DNA of 64,000 bases from Trichaptum fuscoviolaceum (taxonomy: Eukaryota; Basidiomycota; Agaricomycetes; Hymenochaetales; Trichaptaceae), in the NCBI GenBank assembly GCA_910574455.1, contig CAJSYZ010000004.1, positions 4,040,599 to 4,104,598 on the forward strand. The letters run 5' to 3'. Each line of letters begins with the position of its first letter. Position 1 is the first letter of the stretch. Both the position numbers and the translations under genes were made by a program. This document shows, piece after piece, positions 51,633 to 64,000 of this stretch. Under the pieces are notes generated by a model that had not been told where the DNA came from, ran no database searches, and saw only the letters and a program-made list of their open reading frames with translations.

Positions 51633-51929
51633 TGCAGTGCCAGTGAGCTAAAAATAGCCTGAGGGCTAATCGGCGGTGCCGAGATCACTGTCATTTTCTT
51701 TCGCAACTACTACTGCACTCCCGTTCTCATTTCATAGTATGCTCATGCCTCAATTTCTGCTTTGAATACAGGGACATTTAAGATCGCAAGATCGATTATT
51801 ACGCTGTACTGATCAGCACCCGCAGTTATGTTCGTAGCTCACTGAACAGTCTTGCATATCATCTCACTAAGGGGTGTGTCTTCTACAATTGCTTGATTTG
51901 TAGAAGCTTGGTGAAAAAAGTCTTAAAGA
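51633..51929. promoter_or_regulatory. Divergent promoter spacer EngB-like / WDR5
   Basis: About 300 bp between two divergent starts; contains the palindromic words CACTGGCACTGCAGTGCCAG at about 51633-51652. Confidence 0.45.
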
Positions 51930-53454
<1,525 letters not shown>

Positions 53455-53757
53455 GGCATTCGAGTGGATTCACCTCATCCTCCTAAACTCATTGTCTGTC
53501 ATTCGTATGTTTGCTTACCTTGGTTATTTTTTGTATCCGTAGATCATTTGTACGAATATTGTATTGCCAACCTTATTATAAATGACTGAAGACTGGAGAA
53601 GAACTTTATCAAACTAAACTATGGATAGCCTGCTGGTTGTACATATGAAAGAATGAATTGAGCATGCAAATACCTAAGTAATTTCAGTGTTCAGATGCAG
53701 CGTATGTATGTGGTCTACTTCATTGGCGGAGCATTGATGACGTCTGCACAATAATTG

Positions 53758-56700
53758 TCAGTCTTTGTCGTCCAAATAAAGTTCACAAACTATACCTTTG
53801 GCGAGCTCCTGGTCAGCGGGGGTCAGCCCGCTATCATGCGCCTCCAAGAAGGCATCGACTTCATCCAGGACCTGGTCATCTTCATCATCCCCGATACCAA
53901 ATGTATCATCCTCCTCGTCATCATCATCCAGCGCACTATCTATCGCGAACGTCTGGCGTTCCATAAGCGCCGCATTCGCAACCGAGACATGCGGGAGTGG
54001 CGACAACGGCATATCCGCCGTGTTCGGGGTCGGAGGGGCAGGGAGCATCTTGTCCTTGTCCGTGAAGTTCAAGCTGGATGGCGGCGTCAGACTCGACGTG
54101 CTCGTCGTTTCTGTCACAGCCGTCTCCGTCGTCGCAAGGCTTGTTCGTGACGTCGACCTCCGCATCGCCGGCGTGAGGAGCGACTCGCGCGCTTTAGGCT
54201 CCTGCAGCTGCATTTGCCTTCCGATGGACGGTCGGTGAACGACCTGGTGCTTCCCGATCGTCTTTCCGATTTCGTCCGTAAAGCGGTTAAAGATGCGCTT
54301 GTTGTCATCAGTAATGATATTGGAGAGGAGCCCGCCGAAGAAGCTGTTGGACTGAGGGATGGGGATCTCAACGACAGGTTCAAGGCGGAAGGAGGCAGAT
54401 AAGTCTGTTTCAAAGAAAGCTTCGAGAATCTCGTCGGCTAACACGACCATACGGAAGCTTTCAAGGGCTAGAGGTTAGCGAGGTAGGTATGTAGTTGTGT
54501 ATTCTTGCTCACGTTGCGAGATTCAGGTACGGCTGATTGTTAGCGATTGGAGGTGTCTTTGCTTCATCTTCACCCTCCTCTCTAGGAAGCAACGCATCTC
54601 CATACTCGAATGCGTTCGTCATAAATCGACTCACGGCGCCTAAGTATGCGTCACCGACTTCATACCGGAATATGAACTTCAGACGAGCGGGATGTCAAAT
54701 ATGCGTTAGAAAGCTAAATGAAAAGATCGTGTATGCACACTTACAAGCAACGACTCCGACAATTTCAACAATTCATCTTTCGTCAGTGAGCCATCTTTAT
54801 CATTGTCGTGGAGGTTGAAGAACCATTCGATGTTCTCCATTAAATCATTGAACACCACACCATCGAGACCATCTACCAAGTCCTTTGTGCACTGTGAGCG
54901 CATGGAAACGGAACAGTAGAGATTGTTGTTACCTGTAATGACAATGAACCACGGCAGGACGTATCCCAGAAATAGAACAATCGGTCAATGAGTTCATGTT
55001 CTGCCACTTGTCGGTCGATGCGTTCCTGGAAAGTAGTTACTACAGCCTGTTTCTCGTCTTGAACTTCCAAACTCACCTGAAATCCGTTTCTAATGACAGT
55101 TTCGTCTCTTGCCCACGAGCAGAGTTCGCTCAAAAAAATTCGGAACGTCCTTAACCCAATCCTTGTCTCCTGCTTCTGTTCTACCTCACCCACAGCTCCC
55201 GTCTCAAGCAGCACAGGTGGTGATTTCTCGTCCACGACGGCCGGAATGATACAGATCGCCTTGAAAACTGCATCGTATATCAAACCCAGTTGTTCTTTGG
55301 AGAACCGGCCATTACGCTTTAGACTTCTGATTGCAGCGCGCTTGGCGAAGGACTCGATACTTTGCACAATCTCCGCGCGGAGCCTGCGCCGCTCCGATTG
55401 AATGGTCTCATCCGAGATTACGGAGAACTCGCGGAAGGCGACGAGAAGAAGTTCTTGGAAACGAGTAATTGCGCGTGTACGAGGATCTGTTGAATTGGGG
55501 TGCGCAGACTCGCCGAGTGAAGCGAAGTATTCGCGCATGATGCTTAGGATAAATAGCTAATAAATAGAATATTGAGAAATGCGGAGCGAAATCTGCGTAC
55601 TTGATAAAACCGCCGTCATCTTGCACTTCTAAGAGTTTTTCACCATTGATCTTGAGAATAGCTATATGTCACAAATTCCACATTAAGTTCAAACAGATCT
55701 ATAATCTCGCTGCTTACCGAGACTGCAAAAGACGAAGTATCAATACTTAAAAGATTTAACGAGACTGACATCGTTACTTACCCAACTTGGAAAAGAACTT
55801 TCGGACCCATGCAGAAAAAGCAATCCACTATCCGGAAAGCAAAGATCATCGGCATGCTGTTAATGTATCTGCAAGAAAACGTATCAGCGTCATCCATCCA
55901 TCGTGCGAATGACTTTTTAAAACATACAAACTAAGGAACCATGGTAGAGACGCTACAGATAGCTGTACGTCCACCACTTGGAAATGATCGTGGATCATTG
56001 GAAGACATCGTTGTACTAAAGACTCGAAGACTTTCTGGTCTAGGAGGGTTCCGTGCATAGATGGGCTGTAGTAGCCTGGTAGTAGTCTGTCGCATAAGAC
56101 CTCTAGTAGCCAAAATGCTTGCTCTTCGGACATATAACTAATGCAACTGTTAGCAAAAGACACCTTCGTTGGAACACACGGTGCTCACATTAAAATCGCA
56201 GCCGCTAGGATGTTCATTGCCTAGCATATAGTTAGGTATACATTGGAATGAGAACCTCGATCAGACATCACTCACTTGACAGTAACCAAGCTCGGGATTT
56301 CGGAAACTATAAGCGGTCAGGACCCTCCTCAACGTCGAAATTCCCTCCTCACTCTGATACGCAGAGTACTCCGGTAAGCTACGGTGCAGATCCTTCTCGA
56401 TGTCATCGATGCTGGTCGTCGCCCGACCTGCGTTTTCTTTGAGTATCTTATGATATTCGCCCGGGTTGTTAAAGCGGAGGTACAGAGAACCAGAAAGTGT
56501 TTCCCAGATCTCCCCGCGCAGTTTGTTAGGCAGGCCTACTTGGACAAGACGCGTGAATTGTGGGTAGCGTAGGAGGGTGAGATTGCGGCCGTGAGCTGAG
56601 AGTATCCATCAGTATCGCTAAGGTATGGTGAATAGCCTGAGTAACATACCACGCAGATATACCGTCCACAGCCTAATCTTTGACGCCTCGCGCAACCTAT

Positions 56701-57684
56701 ACAGTCAAAACATTCAGGATGAATACCTTCGGATGATACTCTCAAGACGTACTTCTTAGGATCACCTGGGAACTTAAACTTCAATCCCAACCCTCCATGG
56801 AACTTCTGTTCCTCGGCCTTTTGTTCCGTGCCCGCCGCTCCCCCGCCCATGCCATCTTCGATGACGAATGAGCTTTCAGCATGCTTCTCCGCGTCGGCCT
56901 CACCCTCGCCAGGCGCAGCAGCGAGGAGCGCCTCGGAGTAGCAAGTACGCACGAAGGACTTCATTGCCTTCATCTGCCCCTGTTGCAGTTGTGCACGTAG
57001 CGCGTCGCGGAGGAGCGCACAGAATAGATCTGCGGTCGGGCGGAGGGCAGTAAGTTGTACGATCTATGTTTCGTGCACAAAGAAAGGCGTATGGTGTGGT
57101 TAGCATCATGATCGTGCTCTTCACGAGTAGGAGTAGAGGGATAATAAGTAGACTGACGATCTTCATGCCGTGCCAGACAAGCAAGCTGAGCGCGAAGACA
57201 CCGGTGCGTGTGTTGAGCCGCTCGACGCGCCGCACCGTACACAGCGGGAGCGTGAATCGCACAGACTTGCGATCGAGGGACGCGAACGTCAAGTACGGCG
57301 GTAGCAAATGAAGGCGGCCTGCCTGTTAATGCATAGGGTAGAACATGAAACCAGAGAAAGCATTAAGATGATTGCATCAGTTGCTAAATCTATGTATCAC
57401 TCAGGCAAGCAGAAAGACGATGTACGCACATACGAATCCTCCACGGCGTCTTGCCCAAGACTCAGCACTGCGTTGATTTCCATCTGACCTTTGCCATTCA
57501 TGCCACTCATGCCCTCCTCACCCTTCTCCTTCCCACTTCCACCAGCGCTTGAGACACCCCCATTCGACCCCGATGCAGATACATCTAGCACACCCACGTC
57601 CGGCGGAAGGGAGAAGAACGTGCGCGTTAGCTCCTCCTTGGTTGGTTCTTTGAACTTCCGGAGCTGCGTCGATATCTGTGCCAT
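53758..57684 (-). CDS. GRAM-TBC-EF-hand Rab GTPase-activating protein (Gyp2/Mdr1-like)
   Basis: 1020 residues in 15 exons: 57684-57430, 57322-57158, 57063-56753, 56696-56650, 56595-56276, 56220-56189, 56137-55928, 55868-55782, 55722-55718, 55661-55601, 55542-55077, 55025-54933, 54891-54745, 54676-54513, 54457-53758 (3063 nt). A GRAM domain ([19 protein letters not shown]) near residue 95 precedes the TBC domain: [16 protein letters not shown], the arginine finger IEKDLHR (IxxDxxR), the glutamine finger YCQ, and [20 protein letters not shown]. An EF-hand [12 protein letters not shown] follows, and an acidic disordered tail. It should stimulate GTP hydrolysis by a Ypt/Rab on Golgi/endosomal membranes. 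One exon is only 5 nt; the last intron uses an AAG acceptor. Confidence 0.92.
55718..55722 (-). other. 5-nt microexon of the TBC gene
   Basis: TCTCG between a TTTTGCAG acceptor and a GTAAGC donor. Only its inclusion keeps the frame and gives the expected Val-Gly-Leu-Ala-Ile-Leu-Lys across the junction. Confidence 0.8.
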
Positions 57685-58648
57685 GTTATGAAGTCGTATC
57701 CCCTTGAACTACCGTAAACTCGCGTGGGGTTTTACTACAGACAGTAGCCTAGGAATCGCCAAATGAAATGGGATATGTGATGTTGGTCAAGCAATTGAAC
57801 AAGGCTCGAGATCACCGCCTCTGAGCCAAGTCAAACCAGGCTTGATGAACACAACGGCCCACCACCCTACGTAGAATCAGGCGCAGTGTATAGGATAGAA
57901 GTACTATTCCAGTTACTTAGATCTCAGTCGCGGGCGTGTCGTTGAGTCCGAAGGTATAGGGCTTTACGGCGGTTGTCTGAGGGAAGGAACCATTGGCGGC
58001 GCTGCTTAGCGGTCAACTTGAATGTAAATGCTGTGTTTGCCGAAGCTGCCAGTGCTATATTTACATGTGCGGCCAATGGCTGCATACTATAAGTTGTACA
58101 TATGAGCACGAACTCGCTCTTCTGATTAAAACATATAGATCACAAGGGAAGTAAAGGAATAAAGGTTATTGCTTGGTGTAATAGAAAGCTACGATACATA
58201 CAATTAATTTATTACACGGCTGCTTGCAGATTCTTCGGAGAAAAAAGTCATCAAATAATGTTTGTCGGAGGTTTCATTCTTACGACCACCTCAAGGATTA
58301 GAGACACCAAGAAGGTATCACTAAAGAACAGAATAACAAGAATGGAAGGAAGGAACAAGATATAATGAAAACAGTGCAACAGCGTTGCAATAAAAAGAAA
58401 TCGGAAAATACGCACAAAGTAGAGGGGAAAAAAGCAGATAGTTGAAGGTGTAAAAGGGAAAGAAGGTTATGAGTAATAAGTGAATGATGTGTAATGTTCG
58501 GAATGGCCTCGAGATTGTTAATCGTGCAGATCGTGAAGAGTGAAATAAGCTACAGCGCTTGCTTTACGGTTTACTGAATGTCATGCGTCATGAATGTCGG
58601 ATAGAAAAACGGGGTTGTGACCTTGTCGTGAATAACGGGGGGAAAGTG
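57685..58648. other. Intergenic spacer
   Basis: About 960 bp between the TBC gene start and the stop of the next minus-strand gene. I see no gene; AT-rich in its right half (58100-58500), presumably a 3' untranslated region plus the TBC promoter. Confidence 0.4.
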
Positions 58649-60548
58649 TTATAAACCCTGTCCTTCCAGGCCCAATCCGCTAACACCAGCGGCACGCCTC
58701 GCCCGATACGCAGCCCTAGCACGTTCCATGGCCTCACGCACTGCGTCGCTTGCCTCGTTGTCCACGGCCTCCTGATAGCTCCGCGAGAGCAGGGACGGTG
58801 AGGGCGTCATCGCGTACACATCGTTGAAACCCGTGCGAGAAGGGAGAGGTGTTACGGGTACGGATGTATATCCTCCGTCCGTGGCATAACGCGCATGAGC
58901 AGGCTGATTGGAAGTGACGACCGTTTGATGCCGCGAAGAGCTGGATAATGGTGTCTTTTGGTTAAGCGAATGCGCTTGGCTCCATGCGGGTCGCTTCCTC
59001 GGGCTTCCGAACGGTACAGGCCTTGAGGAAACGTAGGACGCAGATGCTACCGGTGCTGCATCCTGGTCAACCCAGTTACCGCTTCCATCGTCGACTTCGT
59101 CTTCAGGTGCATCGCTCAATACGACAACTTCCTTGCCGAGAGCGCGTTTGCCCTCTTCGATGAGCTGCGATAACTTATCGCCAATCCAGTCCATCTAGTT
59201 CACATCTATCGTCAGCTTTGAAGAAACATGTACACAAACATGGATGCGCACCTGGTCGACGGGATCATCTACTTCGTGATCGGACTCCTTCTGCAACAGA
59301 CGAGGAGATACAGACGAAGCATGTTCTACTGCGGTATTACGGACTACCCTCGTCCGCGTTGCAGTTCTCCGGTGCCGAATCGAACCGGACTGTCTTTGCC
59401 TGATTGTCGGCGCAGTACGTGTTTTCCTCATGTGCGAAGGTTCAACATCAGGCTGAACAGCCGAATGAGACTGACTCTGATTAAGCTGATGATACATATG
59501 ATTAGCATATAATAGAATGTAGTTACTTAAAGAGACTCACTCGTGCATCTACCCAATCTTCCTGATAAGGAGGCGGTGGCTGCGGCTCTGCGTGCTCGTA
59601 TGCTTCTTTGCCTCTGTCTCTCCACCTGGATTCCATATTAGATGACTAACTAGTTCAGAATCTATGAAAGCCACGCACAATCTGTACACGGTCAGCCCTA
59701 CAGCTGCACCGATAAGGGCTGCACCGAACGCAGTAGAGATGACAGACCCTGTGATTCCTTTCCGTCGCTTCGATGGCGGGAGATCTGTAGGTGAATGTGA
59801 GGTTATGCACATGAGTTTGACAGCATCGGAAGAAGGGTAAAGGGTTGTAGACAAGGAGAAGAACGAACGGTGAAGGCAAAAGGTACGTCCAGAGTGCGTG
59901 AAAGTCGTACAGGTGGGCGTGAACATCGCAAAACATGCGGCAAACGCGTGCCAGCGCGTGCACTTGAACGCAACTTTATGAATGACGAAAGGACGCAACA
60001 AGTTGAATTTGATAAAGGTACGCGGCGAATTAAACACGGATCGAATCGACGCATGAAGGCAAAGGCGAAGTTTTGAAAAAAAGCAACAAGTATCGGCAAA
60101 AGAACATACAACGGGCAGAAGTCAAACAAGCGTCAGACGTACCTACTACGACCTCCTCTGTGTCAATGTCGTCTCTCTCATCTTGTTCGGCCATGTCCCG
60201 GTACTTAGCAGGGGTATCGAGAAAGCCGCTGGAGGTTGAGGCGGTCATGACTGCGTGACTTGGTTCAGCAGATGAAGGTACCCATCCTCTCTTCCGAACG
60301 AGGGGTGCGGGACTATAAGAGCGTTTTGTATCGGAAGAAGCGGGCGAAGGCGAAGGACGGCGGCGGTATGCAGGAGCCGGAATGGATGCCCAGGAGCTGT
60401 CAATTGGGCTCGGAAGCTGAGTCTGTGCCAGCCCACTGTGAGACGTTGATTGATCCTCGGTCTCGGGCTGGCGCCTTCCAGCACTGCTCGATGCAAACGG
60501 ATTTGTGATGCCCGGGACTGAGAACCGGAAGCTGAATGAGAAAGGCAT
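58649..60548 (-). CDS. Single-pass membrane protein, unknown function
   Basis: 458 residues from exons 60548-60143, 59784-59679, 59625-59541, 59485-59252 and 59194-58649, phases consistent. The N-terminus is serine/proline-rich and disordered (about 140 residues). A basic stop-transfer patch PPSKRRKG precedes one membrane helix (GSVISTAFGAALIGAAVGLT), then a long charged, disordered region (QPPPPYQEDWVDAR, MRKTRTAPTIRQRQ) and a helical C-terminus with MDWIGDKLSQLIEEGKRALG and DAVREAMERARAAYRARR. No family recognised; the layout suggests an organelle-membrane-anchored adaptor, by inference. Confidence 0.75.
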
Positions 60549-61414
60549 AGATATGAAAGGTCGTGATGGATGTCGTGAATGTTGTGGGCTGCCTTTATAT
60601 CGCGTCGAGCACCGTAATGAACGATGAGCGCGACGGGCACGAGTGAATTGAACCAAACCCACGTTCCGAACAAAAACTTGAAGGGCACGCGTCAAACTTC
60701 CTCGGTTATGTAAGCAGTGATACATGCCGCTGCCGCAAGACTTCCGCTCTGCTGCACTTCCATCAACAACAGATGCTCGAACCCTTCCTATCGTCCCGAA
60801 ATCAGAGTAATAGTCTCGGGAATACAAGATAAAAATAAATAAAGAATAACATTGAAAAAATAAAATGTAGGGGAAAATGGTAGAAAAACTATCTTAGCAA
60901 CTTACAAGAGTAATCACTATGACCCGTTCTATGAATGCATTTCTTCAGACGACGGTATAGCCCATTGAGGGAAATATATATCATCCGCATAGTAGTTGCG
61001 AGATGACGGATGGTGCAAAGGATTGCGGGTGGCACAGGCAAACTGGATACACGAGATTGTCCATTCAGCTTAAGGGTATTCATCTTGAGTGTCCTTCTCC
61101 GGGTGAGAGCTGGCTTGAATATTAAAGGCACAGGAGGTGTACGAAATACAAAGCCCTAGTCTTGGGACGGAGGTGGAGAGAAGGAAACCAGGACTCTTTA
61201 ACGCGTCTGCTTATATGCGCGTGTCTGCATCACGTGCTGCTGCCTGAACTTGAACTTGAATTTCAAGTCGAGATTTGCCTGCAGCAAGCGCCCACTGCTG
61301 AGATCGCGTCTATAACTGAAGTATACCGAGATTCGTTTCTCAACTGATTGCTTATCATATACCTATACATTCATACAATTTGTCTATGTCTAGAAACTAC
61401 ATGATGCCACTGGG
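60549..61414. other. Intergenic spacer
   Basis: About 870 bp with no recognised gene. It contains the promoter of the minus-strand membrane-protein gene and, on the right, the 3' side of the kinase relic. TTGAACTTGAA words at about 61250. Confidence 0.4.
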
Positions 61415-62971
61415 CTAATGGATCCGAGGATACATGAGCTCCTCCAGAGAAGAAGTTTTCCCAATATAGTCGCGATTCATCTTCTCTGTTGACCTTCTTT
61501 CCACAGAAATGACTAGATTTGGTTCACTAGAACGTTGAAGGATTTTACCCAGCTGCCGAGGTATTGCTTGCAACACCAAAGATTTCGCGCAGCTCATGGC
61601 AGACTCCCAATAGCTTCCCTGCATCACATGTGCAATGATGGGATCAAGAAGAAAGGGGCTATTCTGAATATAAATGTATTGTTAGCCCTTTAGAGTGTCA
61701 GTGAAACAAATATTTTACTGACTATGTCTCCCAGATGCTCGGCTTTGATAGACTTCATGATCCAATGCACTAGATCCATCGTTGGTCTGACTTGTTTATC
61801 ACTATCCCAGCATCTCTGCACCATAATCTTGTTTCTTCTATAGTATTGGAAGTGAATGGATTTGGTGGTCGTACGCCGTTGATGATGTCGCTTATTACAG
61901 CATAATCATTGCGATGTTCGGGATATGGCGGGGAGCGTGTATAGGTCTGAGAAAATAGGTAAGACACTCATATAGGACTGTGTATTTCTTACCTCAATGA
62001 TCAAGACAGCAAATGAGTATACATCGCTAGCTTTAGATTTATTCCCCCCCCCCCAAAATAAAATAATAAAATAATAAAAAAATATAGCTCCGGTGGAGAC
62101 CATCGCACACTGGAAGTAATGGTTGTTCTGTCAGAGGACTCCCAATAAGAAGAAAGATAACTTTATCTCAGACCTTAAACCATGCTCTACACTCGAAGGA
62201 ACTCCAGACAAGGTCATATCGCTAAGGATCACAGACAAGCCAAGATCACATAACAAAGCATCGCCGGTTCGAGAGATAAGCACATTTTGCTGGAGCACAA
62301 GTAAGTTTCTACTTCATATTTACAACATCATTGTAGTACGTACACCCTTAACATCGTCATGGATTACAGACGGATCATGTTTATGAAGGAAGCTCAAAGC
62401 ATCCGCAACTTGCGTTAACTGCAAAGATGTTACTACATAGGTCAGTATCATAGCAAGAACAGAATAAAATAAATTATAAGCTTACTAGACGCAGGTGATC
62501 AGCCTCAGGATGTATTGCCAGATAAACAGTCAGATAACCATTATCCTGCCATGGGCTGACCATGTACATATACGAGCCGCGTTGATAAATTCCACAAAAC
62601 TGTAAAACATGGGGGTGATCCAAACGTATCCAAATCTCAGCTTCATAGCGAAAACGCTATGAGGGACATCCAAGTTGCATAAGGAGAATCACATAGTATG
62701 AGAATGGGGGTCACACCTTTTGCCACTTCTCTTTGCTACCTCGAATCTTCTTCAGGGCCACATTTCCCTCACCCTTCAGTCGAGCGACATAGATAATACA
62801 ATATCCTCCAATCGTCACGGGGTCTTTACTCTTGTTCGTGATTGACTTTGTGATGTCAAGAAATGAAGTTTTGCCATTTCCCAAACGAATGCTCCTATGT
62901 GCAGTTCGTCGCACACCGGGAGGCCTAAACCCTCTGCTTGACGACGTAGAACAGCGTAAAAGCTGCATCAT
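61415..62971 (-). pseudogene. Protein kinase (TKL-like), frameshifted
   Basis: Kinase domain in exons 62971-62717, 62656-62486, 62418-62344 and 62289-62174, then damaged exons down to 61415. N-lobe GGYCIIYVARLKGEGNVALK (Gly-loop and beta-3 Lys), helix C RFRYEAEIWIRLDHPHVLQF, catalytic loop VIHDDVKGQNVLI (HDD in place of HRD), DLG in place of DFG, and the APE region SVRWSPPEL. A T-rich stretch plus an 11-C tract (62044-62054, plus strand) shifts the frame before KSKASDVYSFAVLIIE. A second shift occurs between TIEETRLW and VQRCWDSDKQVRPTM. The C-terminal exon (61659-61415) reads SPFLLDPIIAHVMQGSYWES and is intact. A homopolymer assembly error could explain the first shift, but not both. Confidence 0.75.
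62044..62054 (+). repeat. C11 homopolymer
   Basis: Eleven C next to an AAAATAAAATAATAAAAT stretch inside the kinase coding region. Nine or twelve residues would keep the kinase frame. Confidence 0.9.
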
Positions 62972-64000
62972 ATTGCGAGAAGGGGATTTGATATCGACCA
63001 GGCTTTCGAAGGGAACACGATTGTTACGGGCACCCGATTATTGAGTTCCTAAATCCAACTACACATTCTGAGAGCAAGCAGCTGGTGGAAAACGGTCGTC
63101 GAACAGCCTCAAGGACCATCTTCAAGTTTCCCAGGTTTCAGCCTTCTTATAAGCTCGGGCACTGGAAAGAATGTCAGTCTTTGCTTACAAGTACTAAAAT
63201 GAATACTACATAGTAGTACTCAGGTGGAAGGGCTCGGAGTCCCTTGGGCCTTTGGCACGGCTCGTGTCAACTTGAACTTGCGGCGGGAGTACGCGAACGT
63301 CACGCGTTGCGTCTCTTTATCATCGACCACCACCGAGGTCAGCGTCAAGTCACGATGAAGTCGGCGAATACCTTGCAACCCACCCACGCTCTACTCTTTT
63401 TCGCCTAAAAAAGATCGAAGATGTCTTTTCGTACCTGGCAATACCTGGGGGTGATGGGTTTGACTCGGTGCCCCCCTCGGTAACCTCTACTTGTACTTAC
63501 ATGTACTAAGATCAAGGGCCTTTTCAGCGAGCTGCAAAGCGGATTCTCCCGCAAGAACCTGCCAGCCCAATTTCTCACTACATCTTTCTTTTCGGAGGCT
63601 TTCCTTCTAGATTATCAACAACGGACATGTGCGGGAGCGCAAGAAAGAGTCTAGGGCTAAGGCTGGGCAACTTGATGTGTTAATCCCCTTTGAAGAACGG
63701 TAAAGCCTGAGGCCGCCAAAGGACTCGGATGTATTGACCACGACAAAGACAAATCTGCCGGGCCCACGGCCTGTTAAGGTGTCCGTTTTAACCCCAGCTA
63801 TGCCAGTGTGGGGTAAATAGCATTCAGTTCGACGATCGGTGCTATCCTCTTATTCTCACAGTTCTCACAGTTCTGTGATCGACTCGACCTCCGTGAGCAC
63901 TAAGTTACCGGGACCGACTCGCCTACGGCTTCATCGACTGTGATCACGGAGGCATTGAGATTGAGGTCTTTGTTCATCTATAAAGTGTGATGATTTGCTT
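62972..64000. other. Intergenic, right end
   Basis: About 1 kb without a recognisable gene. It presumably includes the 5' region of the kinase relic (readable frame continues a little upstream of the first ATG). Contains TACTCAGG, CTCGGAGT and TTGAACTT words near 63220-63280. The edge of the window cuts whatever lies beyond. Confidence 0.4.

Overview
This window is fungal nuclear DNA, almost certainly from an agaricomycete basidiomycete. The host genes are densely packed and cut by very short introns (about 45-75 nt, GT...AG). They include lineage-typical families (a DUF6535 membrane protein, a Dal5-type transporter, a BCS1-like AAA relic). The mobile DNA consists of chromodomain Ty3/Gypsy elements and a Plavaka (CACTA-type) transposon, both typical of mushrooms.

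Left flank (1-12.8 kb): the 5' part of the splicing factor gene SF3B1/HSH155 (minus), an alpha/beta hydrolase and a 16-exon allantoate-permease-like MFS transporter (both plus), a small WRN-type 3'-5' exonuclease (minus) whose middle intron lacks a GT donor, then a decayed BCS1-like AAA ATPase and further coding debris. Between 12.8 and 20.6 kb two unrecognised multi-exon genes (13.4-16.6 kb minus, 18.1-20.0 kb plus) sit in DNA crowded with short palindromic words.

Mobile core (20.6-45.2 kb): a Plavaka transposase relic on the minus strand was split by a young Ty3 chromovirus (22343-28680, minus; TSD TCTAC; 576-bp LTRs with one visible difference). About 270 bp from the transposase start, a divergent coiled-coil/NLS-rich gene begins at 31169. 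It was split in turn by a second, 9.7-kb Ty3 chromovirus (34263-43961, plus; TSD TGTTC). Both Ty3 elements show Tf1/sushi-type self-priming (primer-binding site complementary to an LTR segment near the predicted transcript start) and end gag in a slippery heptamer followed at once by UGA. The larger element is unusual. It carries about 1.6 kb of long frames without ATG upstream of gag, one resembling a free-standing integrase zinc-binding domain and one holding a duplicated module. Downstream of pol it carries two more ORFs in tight stop-start array; the last encodes tandem SUMO-interaction-like motifs and cysteine/histidine fingers.

Right flank (45.2-64 kb): an EI24/RRT8-like membrane protein (minus), a DUF6535 membrane protein (plus), an EngB/YihA-type GTPase (minus), the COMPASS WD40 subunit WDR5/Swd3 (plus), a 15-exon GRAM-TBC-EF-hand Rab GAP of the Gyp2/Mdr1 type (minus) that includes a 5-nt microexon, a single-pass membrane protein of unknown role (minus), and a frameshifted protein kinase (minus). 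The housekeeping genes show no common pathway. The interest lies in the nested mobile elements and several unusual splice features. Exon coordinates were read by eye from splice signals and checked by reading-frame arithmetic where stated.
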